Source: Pleomorphomonas sp. T1.2MG-36 (GTDB taxonomy: Bacteria; Pseudomonadota; Alphaproteobacteria; Rhizobiales; Pleomorphomonadaceae). From it: 64,000 bases of DNA. Positions 9,666-19,168 of the stretch are shown in pieces (positions within the stretch are counted from its first letter, which is position 1; each line of letters opens with the position of its first letter). The notes under the pieces are model-generated. The model saw only the letters and a program-made list of their open reading frames with translations. It made no database searches and had not been told where the DNA came from. The stretch covers positions 40,878-104,877 of the forward strand of contig NZ_CATNLY010000054.1 in assembly GCF_950100655.1 (NCBI RefSeq), given 5' to 3'. The translations under genes and the position numbers were made by a program.

Positions 9666-9696
9666 TTTAGCCCCGTCCGGTTCGGACGGGGCTAAA
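9666..9696. terminator. Bidirectional rho-independent terminator
   Basis: TTTAGCCCCGTCC and GGACGGGGCTAAA make a perfect 13-bp stem with a 5-base loop, flanked by T on one side and A on the other, so it can stop transcription from both strands. It sits between the ends of the convergent histidine kinase gene and nirK. Confidence 0.88.
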
Positions 9697-9763
9697 GGTT
9701 AATTGTGGCTTTTCCCGCCTGATAGGTTCGGGTCTCTAAAAACATGGACTAGCGCCTGTCAGG

Positions 9764-10894
9764 CTATTTGGTGATTGCGCCGGGCGCAAGGATTTGAGTC
9801 ATGAGATCGTGGTTCCACTCGCCGTCGACTTTCACATGTGCCAGAGCGCCAAGCTGCTCCGCCTTGATTAGATTGTGGTCGACGTAGTTGTAGATTCCGG
9901 GCTGCAGGAAGGTGTAGACCATCGCGCCGGAACTTCCCCCGCGAATGAACCACGTCTCGAAATCTCTCTGCGGGGGATTGTTGAACTTCCCATGTTCCCA
10001 AGCCCAATCGGCATGACCGCCGATAAGATGCGGTCGGCAATCCATGATGCCGGACGAGTGGATGAACAGGACCGTGTCGCCTACCTTTGCCTTCATGGCG
10101 TTATCGCCTGTGAGCGCGCCAACCTTGCCATTAAAGACTACATGGGTGGGGATGAGCTTTTTCATGACCTCCACCGTGTCGGCGAAGGCATCTCCGGCGC
10201 TCTCATAGCTCCTGTATGCTCCCGTCTCGTCGCGCGGAACATAAAGATCGAACTCGCCGATCGTATAGACCTGATCGTAGCTAATGCGCTTGCCGTTAGC
10301 GTCCTTGAGGCCGTCGCGCGGCAACACCATGAGTGTGCCGCTCATACCGGACATGACATGCCAGGAGATCATGCCTGGAGGCGCGCAGTGATAGAGAAAC
10401 ACCCCGGCGCGAGTCGCCTTAAAGCGAATCGTTGCCTGCTCTCCCGGATTGATTAGTGTCAATTGCGCTCCGCCCAGCGCACCCGTCGCACCGTGGAAAT
10501 CGATGTTGTGGGGCAGGGTATTGGATTCGGGGTTTATGAGATTGAGTTCCACATAGTCGCCCTCGTGCACCACGAAGGTCGGGCCAGGCATCGATCCTTC
10601 GAAGGTCAGCGCCTGGAAGGATGTGCCCTCGTCGTCGATGACGATCTCCTTCTCGTGAACCGTCATTTGGAATTCGACGATTTTCGGCCCGCCCTTAGCG
10701 ACCTGATCATGCTTCATGACGTTGGGGGGCGGAACCAACTCCGCCTTGACGCGCGGCAGCTTGGCAAGTGCCTTCGGGTCGGCGACGGTGCCGCCCATGG
10801 GGTTGTCGGATTCATCCTGGGCCATAGCCGGAACGGCTGAAACGATGGCAGCCGCGGCCGCGGCTCCGAAAAGAGCGGAACGACGGGTGAGCAT
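9764..10894 (-). CDS. nirK: Copper-containing nitrite reductase NirK
   Basis: A 376-residue precursor, the usual length. It starts with a signal of the twin-arginine type ([20 protein letters not shown]) and is exported to the periplasm, where it reduces nitrite to nitric oxide. Two cupredoxin domains are seen. Copper ligands and catalytic residues are in place: [15 protein letters not shown] (type 1 His, catalytic Asp, type 2 His), [19 protein letters not shown] (type 2 His, type 1 Cys, His and Met), and the second-domain His in [14 protein letters not shown]. The ATG at 10894, with GGAGGT 6 bases upstream, is chosen over a longer frame to 11122. No nirV, nor genes or regulator gene is adjacent, so electron donors and nitric oxide removal must come from elsewhere. 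Confidence 0.96.
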   Translation of the reverse strand: MLTRRSALFGAAAAAAIVSAVPAMAQDESDNPMGGTVADPKALAKLPRVKAELVPPPNVMKHDQVAKGGPKIVEFQMTVHEKEIVIDDEGTSFQALTFEGSMPGPTFVVHEGDYVELNLINPESNTLPHNIDFHGATGALGGAQLTLINPGEQATIRFKATRAGVFLYHCAPPGMISWHVMSGMSGTLMVLPRDGLKDANGKRISYDQVYTIGEFDLYVPRDETGAYRSYESAGDAFADTVEVMKKLIPTHVVFNGKVGALTGDNAMKAKVGDTVLFIHSSGIMDCRPHLIGGHADWAWEHGKFNNPPQRDFETWFIRGGSSGAMVYTFLQPGIYNYVDHNLIKAEQLGALAHVKVDGEWNHDLMTQILAPGAITK

Positions 10895-11203
10895 CAAGCA
10901 CCTCCTATGCAACGAGTTATGCAACGCTAATCTGCCAAGTTTGTTCCTGACTGCGGGAATTCTGTAAGGGCGAGCCAATAAGGGGCGAAGCCGCATCAAC
11001 TCGGGATTTGCGATTTGCCCGATGCCGCTTCGGCTCTTGCTCTTGGTCTCAAGGCGGATTTCAGAGCCCTGACGAAACGCGCTTATAGCAAAACCCAGCA
11101 GCGCAGGTTTTTCAGTCCCCAAAGCTGACCCAAGCCTGGAAACCGCGCCGCACGTCGGACGTTAACGAGGGGCGTCCGACCTTGAGACATGGAGACCAAA
11201 TTA

Positions 11204-11629
11204 ATGCTCAAAGAATTTGAAAAGTTCGCCTTGCGCGGCAATCTGATCGATCTTGCTATTGGCGTAATAATAGGCGGCGCCTTCGGCGGGCTCGTCAACT
11301 CTATCGTTGCCGACATTCTTATGCCGGTGATCGGCCTCATCACCGGCGGCATAGATTTTACCAATCAATATGTTCAGCTCTCTGGGCCACCCGTGCCCAG
11401 CGACCTCGCGGCTGCTCGAAAGGCAGGAGCAACGATAGCCTACGGCAATTTCGTGACGCTCACCATCAACTTCGTGATCGTTGCCTTCGTGCTGTTCCTG
11501 TTAGTTAAGTTGGTGAACCGTCTCAAGGATGCCGCCACGCCCCCCGTCGACGCCCCGCCGCAAGTACCTGCCGACGTCGCGCTTCTTACAGAAATTCGGG
11601 ACCTACTCAGGAACGCTGCAGCCCGATAA
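11204..11629 (+). CDS. mscL: Large-conductance mechanosensitive channel MscL
   Basis: A 141-residue inner-membrane protein opening with the family signature [20 protein letters not shown], with two membrane helices (about residues 15-45 and 85-110) around a short periplasmic loop and a C-terminal helical bundle. It releases solutes when membrane tension rises. The ATG at 11204 matches the usual start of the family and has GGAGA upstream; an in-frame ATG at 11189 would add five atypical residues. Divergent from nirK. Confidence 0.95.
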   Translation: MLKEFEKFALRGNLIDLAIGVIIGGAFGGLVNSIVADILMPVIGLITGGIDFTNQYVQLSGPPVPSDLAAARKAGATIAYGNFVTLTINFVIVAFVLFLLVKLVNRLKDAATPPVDAPPQVPADVALLTEIRDLLRNAAAR

Positions 11630-11713
11630 GGCTACCTGCAATGGCGAAATAGAAAGGAAACAGCCCTTTTCTTGCCGGACAGATTCGTTACCAAAATGCG
11701 AACGTCCTAAGCA

Positions 11714-11744
11714 AAAGCCCGGCCGTTGTGCGCGGCCGGGCTTT
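11714..11744. terminator. Bidirectional rho-independent terminator
   Basis: AAAGCCCGGCCG and CGGCCGGGCTTT form a 12-bp stem with a 7-base loop, with flanking A and T runs. It separates the convergent mscL and chemotaxis receptor genes. Confidence 0.87.
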
Positions 11745-11768
11745 GCGATTCTCGATGACTCGACGTTG

Positions 11769-13715
11769 TCAGGCGGCGTCGATCTCGGCGAGGAAGCTTT
11801 CGACCTTGCGGCCGAGGTCGACCGACGAGGCCTTCAGCGAGGTAACCGCGTCGAGCACCGTCCGGGCTTCCGAGCGGGTGGTGGCGGCGCCGTTGCTAAG
11901 TTCGATGATCGTCCGCGACAGTTCACTGTTGCCGCGCGCCGCTTCCTGCATGTTGCGGGTGATCTCGCCGGTGGCGCCGGCCTGCTGGGTGACGGCGGAG
12001 GTGATGCTGGTCGACACCGAGTTCACTTCCTCGATGATGTCACCGATCTCGGCGATGGCGTTGACGGTGTTGTCTGACACGAGCTTAATCTCGCCGATCT
12101 TGCGCGAGATGTCGTCAGTGGCCTTGGCGGTCTGGTTGGCCAGCGACTTCACCTCGGCGGCGACGACGGCAAACCCCTTGCCCGCTTCGCCGGCCCGCGC
12201 CGCCTCGATGGTGGCGTTGAGGGCGAGCAGGTTGGTCTGTTCGGCAATGGCAGTGATCAGGCTGACCACCTGAGTGATCTGGTCGGTGGCGGCCAGTAGC
12301 CGGCCGACCGTCTCGCGGGTCTCGTTGGCCGAGGCGCGCGCCTTGCCAGCCACAGTCTGGGAGGTGCCGACCTGACGGGCGATCTCGGTGGTGGAGGCTT
12401 CGAGTTCCTCGCAGGTGGCGGCGACCGAGCGAACGTTGCCGGAGGCCTGTTCGGCGGCGGAGGCAGCAACGCTGCTGCTGCGTTCGCTGCCCTCGGCGGT
12501 GGCCATCAGCTCCTGGGCGGAGGCCTCGAGGCGCTGGGCGGCGCCGACCACCACGTTGATCGTGCTGGTGGCTTCGGCACGGAAGCCCTGGATGAGCGCT
12601 TCGGCGCGGGCGGCGCGGCGTTCACGTTCCTCCACCGAGGCTCGTTGGCTCGCCTCAAGGCGATCGCGTTCCTCGGCATTGCTGCGAAACACGGCGACGG
12701 CCGCTGCCATCTGACCGATCTCGTCGCGGCGGTCGAGACCGGGGATGTCGGTCCTGAGGTTGCCGTCGGCTAGCGAGCGCATTGCGCCAGTCATGGTAGT
12801 GATAGGCTGGGCGACGACGCGCTTCAGAACCAGGCTGAGGGCCAGCAGCATCAGCGCGGTGGCGATCAGGGTCGCGACGAGAGCAGTGATCCCCAGCCGG
12901 TTGAGGCTAGCATAGGCCATGTCCCTGTCGACCGCGACGCCGACGTACCATTTGACCGGCAAGCCGTCGACCGCGACGAAGCTTGCGACCTGCGCGCGGT
13001 TGGCGAAGGAGGTATCGATCATGCCGGCGCTGGTGGGAGCCGACAGTCCGGCAAACGCGTCGGACATGGGCTTGCCGACCAGGCTGGCGTCCGGGTGCAC
13101 CAGGATCCTGCCTTCCGAGGAGACCAGGAAAGCCTGGCCGATGCCGCCAAAATTGGAGGCTTTGATGCGGGCAATCAAGGCATCGAGGGCGAAATCGCCG
13201 CCAAACACGCCGATCAGCTTGCCATCCGCCGTCACGGGTACGCAGGCCGAAATGACCATCTTGTTGGTCGCCATGTCCATGTAGGGCTCAGTGAGCTGGG
13301 TCGCATTGACCTTGGCAGTGTCGATGTACCAGGGACGCTTGCGGGGGTCATAGCCCTCAGGCATCTCGGCCTTCGGCGAGATGATGAAGTCACCATTCTC
13401 CTCGCCCAGATAAACCGACAGGAACTCTGAGCTCAGCGTCTTGCCGGTCAGGATGAGATCTAGGGAATCTCTGGAGGTACCGATGGCGTCGGCGGCCTGC
13501 TTGGCCATCAGCAGGCGCCCCTGAAACCAGTTGCCGGTGCCGGAGGCAACGCTGTTTCCGGTTGTTGCCAGGGTACGGGCGACATTGTCCTGGAGATCCT
13601 GGCGCTCCAGCACGTAGATCGTGGCGGAGAAGACAGCAAAGCTTACCACTACGATAAGCGACGCGGTAAGGATGATCCGGTGTAGCAGTTTGCTGCGGAC
13701 GTTGACAAAGGGCAT
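11769..13715 (-). CDS. Methyl-accepting chemotaxis protein with double-Cache sensor
   Basis: About 648 residues. There is an N-terminal membrane helix, a periplasmic domain of about 240 residues, a second membrane helix (near residues 275-300), HAMP, and a signalling domain with the conserved tip ([20 protein letters not shown]). The periplasmic part carries [14 protein letters not shown], then EPYMD and GVFGGDFAL, the pattern of double-Cache (dCache_1) domains that bind amino acids or similar small ligands; the ligand is inferred only by motif. The ATG at 13715 has GGAA just upstream and is preferred; an in-frame ATG at 13730 is possible. It ends at a shared terminator with mscL. Confidence 0.94.
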   Translation of the reverse strand: MPFVNVRSKLLHRIILTASLIVVVSFAVFSATIYVLERQDLQDNVARTLATTGNSVASGTGNWFQGRLLMAKQAADAIGTSRDSLDLILTGKTLSSEFLSVYLGEENGDFIISPKAEMPEGYDPRKRPWYIDTAKVNATQLTEPYMDMATNKMVISACVPVTADGKLIGVFGGDFALDALIARIKASNFGGIGQAFLVSSEGRILVHPDASLVGKPMSDAFAGLSAPTSAGMIDTSFANRAQVASFVAVDGLPVKWYVGVAVDRDMAYASLNRLGITALVATLIATALMLLALSLVLKRVVAQPITTMTGAMRSLADGNLRTDIPGLDRRDEIGQMAAAVAVFRSNAEERDRLEASQRASVEERERRAARAEALIQGFRAEATSTINVVVGAAQRLEASAQELMATAEGSERSSSVAASAAEQASGNVRSVAATCEELEASTTEIARQVGTSQTVAGKARASANETRETVGRLLAATDQITQVVSLITAIAEQTNLLALNATIEAARAGEAGKGFAVVAAEVKSLANQTAKATDDISRKIGEIKLVSDNTVNAIAEIGDIIEEVNSVSTSITSAVTQQAGATGEITRNMQEAARGNSELSRTIIELSNGAATTRSEARTVLDAVTSLKASSVDLGRKVESFLAEIDAA

Positions 13716-14448
13716 GTCATTCCATCTCATTGAAAAGTGTACGGATTGGGTACCCCTTCGATTGTTGACGAACGGTAACTTTTGTCATTCTCGCGTAAAA
13801 ATCGAGCAACAAAATTGCTTTTTAAGTAATCACACTTAATCGCTCATGGGTCGAATGCCTATAAATATTCGTACGTAAAATTATAGAATAATGAAGAATA
13901 TATGTTCAACACATCGTAAAGCTGCAGATCGATAGCATCGAAACATTCGATTATCTAGAAATGTGTCCGCCGGTATGGCAGATGTTATTAACACTATAGT
14001 TCTCGCCGATCTGCCATATATCGCAAAGGCCCCATTGGTCTTGCCAATAAGCAGATGACGGCTGTCGGACGGCGTCTCGACCGACGCACCAGCACAAATG
14101 CCGGGCGATTCATGACGACGACACCGATGTTCCGCACTGTCACTTTATACCGAGCCGTTGATGTCCTGAGGGGAAACCAAGATTGTCGGCGCCCAACCCT
14201 GGAGCTATAACAGGTCTAGGACGGTACGCGCCGTCCCGAAGCGTAGAAACTTCGAACACAGCGGCTGATGTCGGCCGTTACGACATCGGATCCTCTGGCC
14301 ATTTGGCCGGGGGCCTGAGACATATGTCCAGGTGCCTCGGTGCTAAAGGTCTCAGGGGCCGACTGTGTTCGGTTTTCTAACCCCCGGCTTGGGGTCAAAG
14401 GATAACGTCGGCGGGGGCGAACCGTGGACCTATCTCAGAAGCAATTCA
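13716..14448. other. AT-rich intergenic region with a long-range inverted repeat
   Basis: About 730 bases with no supportable gene. 13740-13960 is clearly more AT-rich than the rest of the window and should hold the receptor promoter. TATGGCAGAT (13974-13983) and ATCTGCCATA (14009-14018) are a perfect 10-bp inverted repeat 25 bases apart, which could be an operator pair or a hairpin. The rest, toward traM, shows nothing recognisable. Confidence 0.5.
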
Positions 14449-14778
14449 ATGGAAGAAAGCGCTGGACGTGCGAACTCGGAAAATAGAACTGAAATCAAGC
14501 CAATTGTCGGCTTAACAAAGGTGCTTCCGAAAAGCGTATTAGAGTCGATCGTAATGGAAGCGATGCTGCGTCATCGCTTCCTTCGTGATGTCGCTGAGCT
14601 CCGCTTGGCAGAACTCCGGGACGAAGCGCGTGGCCGTGACGCTTTCGATTCCGCTCGTCTGGCCTACATTAGGGCGATGATCGAGTGTCATGCCCAACAA
14701 GCATGCCTTTCCACTCTGCTCGACGTGCTTGGCTATGTGCCCGAAATTGGCAGAATAGACGATGTAGACCTCAAATGA
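14449..14778 (+). CDS. traM: TraM, anti-activator of the quorum-sensing regulator TraR
   Basis: A 109-residue, mostly helical protein. The segments KPIVGLTKVLPKSVLESIV, RLAYIRAMIECHAQQACLST and LLDVLGYVPEIG match the TraM family of Agrobacterium and Rhizobium conjugative plasmids, which binds TraR and blocks its DNA binding until the autoinducer quorum is reached. The length fits the family (about 102). The ATG at 14449 is chosen because upstream residues of the longer frame are unrelated to the family. It converges on traR and their 3' ends overlap by 8 bases. Confidence 0.85.
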   Translation: MEESAGRANSENRTEIKPIVGLTKVLPKSVLESIVMEAMLRHRFLRDVAELRLAELRDEARGRDAFDSARLAYIRAMIECHAQQACLSTLLDVLGYVPEIGRIDDVDLK

Positions 14779-15472
14779 GTCCAAGCTTGGTGGCAATGGC
14801 TGTTGCTTGTGCCAGACTGCAGGCGTCGAGCGCCTTGCGCGCGTTGTTCAGGTGAAAATTCACCGTCGCGAACGACATGTTCTCGAGCACTGCAATGTCG
14901 CGCATCGTCTTGCCCTCGGCCGACCACTTAAGACAAAGTGCCTGCTTCGGGGTAAGTTCACGGCTACCCCCAACAACGCCACTGTCCTGTTGCTCAATCT
15001 TGGCATGAAGATAGCCGACTGCCGTGACAGCGGCGATCTGATCAATGTCGTTGTCGAGGTCAAGCGAGGGTTTGTCGGAGGCAAGCGTGAGCATCGAGAT
15101 GTGCTGAAATGCTGTTCTTACGGGGATACTGATCCCGGACCTTATCCCGAAATCGTAAGCCTCCTCATAAAATCCTCGAACTGCGCGAGTTTTAGCCGAC
15201 CGAGGGTTGCCCAATCCCCACGTGAACGGTTGGAGGCGGGCACGTGCCGTCTTCACAATGGGATCAATGGTGGGATAGTTCCCTTCAAGATAGCGTTGTT
15301 GCCACTCGCTCGGATAATTTGAGACGGCGACTGTGCGTGAAGGCTCGACGTGCAGGAAGGCGAAGCTACCAAAGCCAAGGTCTTGGATGAGATGTGCAAC
15401 CGTCTTCCGGAGCGTTTCTTCCGTCTGTATGACCGCGAGGCTGTCGATTAGTCTCTGAAACCATAACCGCAA
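14771..15472 (-). CDS. traR: TraR, LuxR-type acyl-homoserine-lactone-dependent activator
   Basis: About 233 residues from a proposed TTG start at 15472 (GGAG about 10 bases upstream), the usual length of TraR; the frame is open to 15616, which would add 48 basic residues. The autoinducer-binding domain has the family residues in SNYPSEWQQRYLEGNYPTID (Tyr, Trp, Asp) and FTWG, then FGIRSGISIPV. The C-terminal LuxR helix-turn-helix spans LTPKQALCLKWSAEGKTM to the end. With TraI-made signal it should activate tra/trb and rep transcription; TraM opposes it. The start is uncertain, the identity is not. Confidence 0.88.
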   Translation of the reverse strand: MRLWFQRLIDSLAVIQTEETLRKTVAHLIQDLGFGSFAFLHVEPSRTVAVSNYPSEWQQRYLEGNYPTIDPIVKTARARLQPFTWGLGNPRSAKTRAVRGFYEEAYDFGIRSGISIPVRTAFQHISMLTLASDKPSLDLDNDIDQIAAVTAVGYLHAKIEQQDSGVVGGSRELTPKQALCLKWSAEGKTMRDIAVLENMSFATVNFHLNNARKALDACSLAQATAIATKLGLI

Positions 15473-15688
15473 TGAACGTCGTCTCCGTCTTGCGGCCTCT
15501 GTGGACGTCAAACTCTCTTTTGAGATGACGCATCGGAACGCCGCATTGCCCAGCTCGCCAAACTGCTTGAGTGCTAGCCTTCGTCTCAGGGTGATTATAG
15601 CAAAGATGCTACTCAAGATAGAGAGAATTTAAACATGTCAAAATTATGGGTGATGCGAGGCAGCTGAGTACGCTCCATATTGGCGAAC

Positions 15689-15792
15689 TGTTTCCGAACA
15701 GATAGCGCAGTATCTGCGCAAGTTAAGCATTAATGACGCAGTTCCATGTCAACCTAATGCATATTTCCCAATGTGGCTCATATGAATATGAG
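15689..15792. promoter_or_regulatory. Three palindromes upstream of traR, one resembling a tra box
   Basis: Three inverted repeats lie within about 100 bases between traR and the end of trbI: CTGTTtccgAACAG (15689-15702), GCGCAGtatCTGCGC (15705-15719) and CTCATATgaATATGAG (15777-15792). The middle one resembles the GTGCAG/CTGCAC half-sites bound by TraR but with a 3-base centre instead of 2. It may be a TraR site; the last one may instead be a transcription stop after trbI. Confidence 0.45.
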
Positions 15793-15804
15793 ACATGCAT
15801 AATT

Positions 15805-17136
15805 CTAGTTAGTACTTTCTCCTGGGAATACGATATCTTGATCGACAAGAACGTTGAATTGAAAGCCTGGTCTTATCGCGAGCGTAGGCTGTAGGTCGAG
15901 ATTTTTCGAAATCGTTCGCTCGGTAACGCGGCCGAAGGTCTCGGTAAAGTTGCGCCGGGCTGCGTCCGATGCGGTGGTCTGATTTGCTAGCGTCGAGTTT
16001 TCCGGGACGGCCATATCCACTCCGGTGCCGATCAAGGCCAGCAGCACCGCCGATCCGAAGGTTTTGAAATAATGGTTGTCGACCTGATCGTTGAAGCCGC
16101 CATAGCCTTCGGCGTCGGTTCCGGCCATGCCGCCGATCTGCAGGGTTGAGCCGTTCGGGAAGATGATGTCGGTCCAGACAACGAGGACGCGGGATTGGCC
16201 GAAAGCGACCTTGCTGTCATAGCGGCCCATCAGCCGCGTTCCTTGCGGGATGAGGAGACGATAGCCGGTCGCACTGTCGTACACGTTCTGGCTGACCTGG
16301 GCGGTGATCCTTCCCGGCAGATCGGAATTGATGCCGGTGATGAGCGTTGCCGGGATGACTGATCCTCGCTTCAGCTCATAGGGTGACTGCTGGGCCACCA
16401 CCCGGTTCGGCAGATAGCCAAGCTTGGTGAGATCGGAATTGAAGAAATCCTCCTTCTTGCCCTGTCCATTCGGATCGGCATTTTGGCCATTCAGGCCGGC
16501 CTGAAGGGCGGCACTGAAGAGGTCGGCGGCAGGCGAAGCCGCTGTTCTCCCGGAAAGAGCGGCCTGACTGCCTGTGTTGGTCTGCACTGCATCCGTGACC
16601 GCGGCCTTCAGCTTGTCAGTGCTGACGGCAAGCGGGGAGTCGAGCGCCACATTGGCGGCCTGGAGACGGGCCATGCGCTGACGCTGCTGCTCGCGGAAAA
16701 CCTGTTCCTGCTGTTCACGCATAAGCCGTGCCCGCCAGGCCGCTTCGGATTCCAACTCGTTCTGACGGGTTGGGTCTTCCGCTTGCTTTGTCCCGGAACT
16801 GAACGGGTTCGGCTTTGCTTCATGCGGATCATTGGCGGGAGCAGCGGCAAAGACCGCCGGCGGCTGAGGCTCGCCGATGATCCCGTCGGTGACACCGCGT
16901 TTCATCTGGTCGGCAAAGGTTGACGCGGGCAGGCCTCCGCTCGCGTTTTGGTCGCCACGATCACGGAAGACGAGGCCGCGCGACGTCAGACCGAAAAGGA
17001 TCACAGCGAAGAAGGCGACGGCGAGCGCGATCGCGATGATGACGGGCAGACGGTTGAGCCGGCGGATGCCGGCGCCGGGCTTCTGATTGCCGCCATGCCC
17101 TTGTCCAGAGCCGCCAAGTTTCAGCGATTGAACCAT
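15805..17136 (-). CDS. trbI: TrbI, VirB10-like type IV secretion channel protein
   Basis: A 443-residue inner-membrane protein with one membrane helix near residues 32-52, a long Gln/Arg-rich coiled stretch (REQQEQVFREQQRQRMARLQ) and a C-terminal beta-barrel domain of VirB10 type (SPYELKRGSVIPATLITGIN, LIPQGTRLMGRYDSKVAFGQ). VirB10-like proteins span from the inner membrane to the outer-membrane pore and couple ATPase energy to the channel. It is the last gene of the traI-trb operon, 9 bases after trbH. Confidence 0.95.
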   Translation of the reverse strand: MVQSLKLGGSGQGHGGNQKPGAGIRRLNRLPVIIAIALAVAFFAVILFGLTSRGLVFRDRGDQNASGGLPASTFADQMKRGVTDGIIGEPQPPAVFAAAPANDPHEAKPNPFSSGTKQAEDPTRQNELESEAAWRARLMREQQEQVFREQQRQRMARLQAANVALDSPLAVSTDKLKAAVTDAVQTNTGSQAALSGRTAASPAADLFSAALQAGLNGQNADPNGQGKKEDFFNSDLTKLGYLPNRVVAQQSPYELKRGSVIPATLITGINSDLPGRITAQVSQNVYDSATGYRLLIPQGTRLMGRYDSKVAFGQSRVLVVWTDIIFPNGSTLQIGGMAGTDAEGYGGFNDQVDNHYFKTFGSAVLLALIGTGVDMAVPENSTLANQTTASDAARRNFTETFGRVTERTISKNLDLQPTLAIRPGFQFNVLVDQDIVFPGESTN

Positions 17137-17144
17137 CGATCCCC

Positions 17145-17624
17145 CTACCCACGCTGCATGACGGAGACGGGACTGGCCGGGATCGCCCCCGTGCCCGAGG
17201 TGGTGTAGATCCGGCCGATTTCCAGCGAGCCCGTCGTGAGACGAGCAAGGATCTGGCCGTCAACAGGTGCCAGCACATAGGCGAGGCGGATCGCGTTCTG
17301 ATCCTTCACTTCCCCGTCCGTGGTGACGGCAAATCCCCAGGTGCGTAGTGCGGCCTCAAGAGCGGCGCCGAAGACGGAGTTGTCAGGCTTCAGGACGATG
17401 GTGGCTTTGCCCTGCCCGAGCTGTTCGGCAAGGCGCGGCACGAGATCCCCGGCGATGGCGGACGCCACCAATGTCGTCATCTCGGTCGGAGCCGTGCTGG
17501 CGACAAGGCCGCTGGTTCCAAACCCGTCGAACCCCATCCCGGCGCAGCCCGAGACTAGCGTGGCGACCATAACGACCATGGCCGTCCTGGCGAGCATGGG
17601 GCGGACGAATAGAGACTTCGTCAT
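17145..17624 (-). CDS. trbH: TrbH, conjugal transfer lipoprotein
   Basis: A 159-residue protein. A signal sequence ends in a lipobox (LVSGCAG), so it is a lipoprotein, probably at the outer membrane with TrbG, like VirB7. GGAGGGTG lies a few bases before the ATG at 17624, which is chosen over an upstream start in the same frame at 17672. It overlaps nothing and is followed closely by trbI. Confidence 0.88.
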   Translation of the reverse strand: MTKSLFVRPMLARTAMVVMVATLVSGCAGMGFDGFGTSGLVASTAPTEMTTLVASAIAGDLVPRLAEQLGQGKATIVLKPDNSVFGAALEAALRTWGFAVTTDGEVKDQNAIRLAYVLAPVDGQILARLTTGSLEIGRIYTTSGTGAIPASPVSVMQRG

Positions 17625-17628
17625 CGGA

Positions 17629-18474
17629 TCACCCTCCCCTCTTGATGGTGATCTTTTCCTGATTCCAGCCAACGCCGGAGATCAGGATCGCCTTGTCGAC
17701 CGCGAAATCGACGATCATCATGTTGCTCTTCATTCGATAGTTGACGATGCGGTTCTGACCTCCCGAGACGACGAAGAGGACTGGGGCCTCACGGGCGGCG
17801 ACGGACTCCGGGAACTGGATGTAGGTCTTGGTGCCGTCGGTGTAGACGCGTGTTGGCCGGAAGCGGGCGCTGCCTGAAATCGAGTAGCCGAAGTTCAGCT
17901 GATCGGCGGGAATGCCGGCGCCTGGAATAGTGCTCGCCTCGATGCGGGCGTTGATGTCGGCCATCCGTGTCGAGACGTCTTCCGGGTAGTCGAAGCCGAC
18001 GCGGGCCATGTATTGGGTCGGATGGGATTTGAGCTGGATATGATAGGTGCGGCGCGAAGTCGTCACCACCATGGAGGTGAGGAGTCCCGGCTCGGTGGGC
18101 TTGACGATCAGGTGGATGGCCTGTCCGCCTGGCGCACCAGAGGTTGCTGGCTCAACCTTCCAGCGCACGGTGTCGCCGACCAGCACGTCGCGCACGATTT
18201 CTCCACCCTGGAGCTCGATGTCACAGACCTGGAGCGGCGAACAGATCACCGAGGGCTGAACCTCGCCATAAAGAAAGATGACCTTGCCGTCCGGGCCTTT
18301 GGTGACCAGTCCGGTCTGGCCGCGCCATTGTCCGGAGATCTCCACCCCCTTTGCCTCCTTGAAGGTCATCGATTGCGCGTCGGCGCGCGATTGAAGGAGG
18401 AACGAGCAGACGAGCGTGAGAGCCAGCAAGGAGCGCAGCCGCACCGCGCTGGAGGTTGGGGAATTCGCCTTCAT
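17629..18474 (-). CDS. trbG: TrbG, VirB9-like outer-membrane channel protein
   Basis: A 281-residue periplasmic protein with a cleavable signal peptide ([16 protein letters not shown]). The beta-rich C-terminal half carries the VirB9/TrbG pattern ([40 protein letters not shown]). It forms the outer-membrane core ring with TrbI and TrbH. It lies between trbF and trbH with spacings of 14 and 4 bases. Confidence 0.94.
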   Translation of the reverse strand: MKANSPTSSAVRLRSLLALTLVCSFLLQSRADAQSMTFKEAKGVEISGQWRGQTGLVTKGPDGKVIFLYGEVQPSVICSPLQVCDIELQGGEIVRDVLVGDTVRWKVEPATSGAPGGQAIHLIVKPTEPGLLTSMVVTTSRRTYHIQLKSHPTQYMARVGFDYPEDVSTRMADINARIEASTIPGAGIPADQLNFGYSISGSARFRPTRVYTDGTKTYIQFPESVAAREAPVLFVVSGGQNRIVNYRMKSNMMIVDFAVDKAILISGVGWNQEKITIKRGG

Positions 18475-18488
18475 GGGAGCGCGGCCTT

Positions 18489-19148
18489 TCAGATCTGGGC
18501 GGTCCAGTCAAAGTCCTTGAGGTACAGACCGATTGGGTTGAGGCGGATGACGCTTTCATCCTGGGGCGGGATCAGCACGACATTGGCGATGCCACGAAAG
18601 CGGCGCGTGGCGACCTCCTTGCCCTTGCGATCGCGCTCATATTCGGTCCAGTCGATCTGGAAAGATTGACCGGAGAGTGGGACCACATTGTTGACTTCGA
18701 TGGCGACCGTCGCGGTCTTTGCCTTGTCGAAGGGGGAGGATGAGCGGAACCAGTTGTTGACCTTTTCGGTCGCCGGATCCGAGGTGCGCAAGAGGGCGTA
18801 GGTGCGGTCGATATATTGCTTCTGGACGACCGCATCAGGTGTGACCGACCGGAAGTTCGTCACGAAGGCAGCCAGGCTTGCCCGCACGACGCGTGGATCG
18901 GCATATTCGATTTGCGCGGGAAACCCGGCATTGACGGCGGAGCCGAGCTTGTCGACCTCGACGATGTAGGGAACGAGCTTGACCTCGGTGCTCTGGTAGA
19001 GAGCATAGCCGGTGCTGAGGGTTGCCAGCGACAGGCTCACGATGCCAACGAGGCGCCAGGCAGAGGCGGCGCGAACATAGGAGCCATAGCGTTCGGTCCA
19101 TTCCTGCCGTGCGGCGAGATAGGGATTGTCGGGATGATGCTCGGCCAC
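18489..19148 (-). CDS. trbF: TrbF, VirB8-like assembly protein
   Basis: A 219-residue bitopic inner-membrane protein. One membrane helix (about residues 34-56, [20 protein letters not shown]) is followed by a VirB8-fold periplasmic domain ([40 protein letters not shown]). VirB8-type proteins nucleate assembly of the mating channel. It is in the trb operon between trbL and trbG. Confidence 0.94.
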   Translation of the reverse strand: MAEHHPDNPYLAARQEWTERYGSYVRAASAWRLVGIVSLSLATLSTGYALYQSTEVKLVPYIVEVDKLGSAVNAGFPAQIEYADPRVVRASLAAFVTNFRSVTPDAVVQKQYIDRTYALLRTSDPATEKVNNWFRSSSPFDKAKTATVAIEVNNVVPLSGQSFQIDWTEYERDRKGKEVATRRFRGIANVVLIPPQDESVIRLNPIGLYLKDFDWTAQI

Positions 19149-19168
19149 GACGGGGCTCCTTCATGAAG

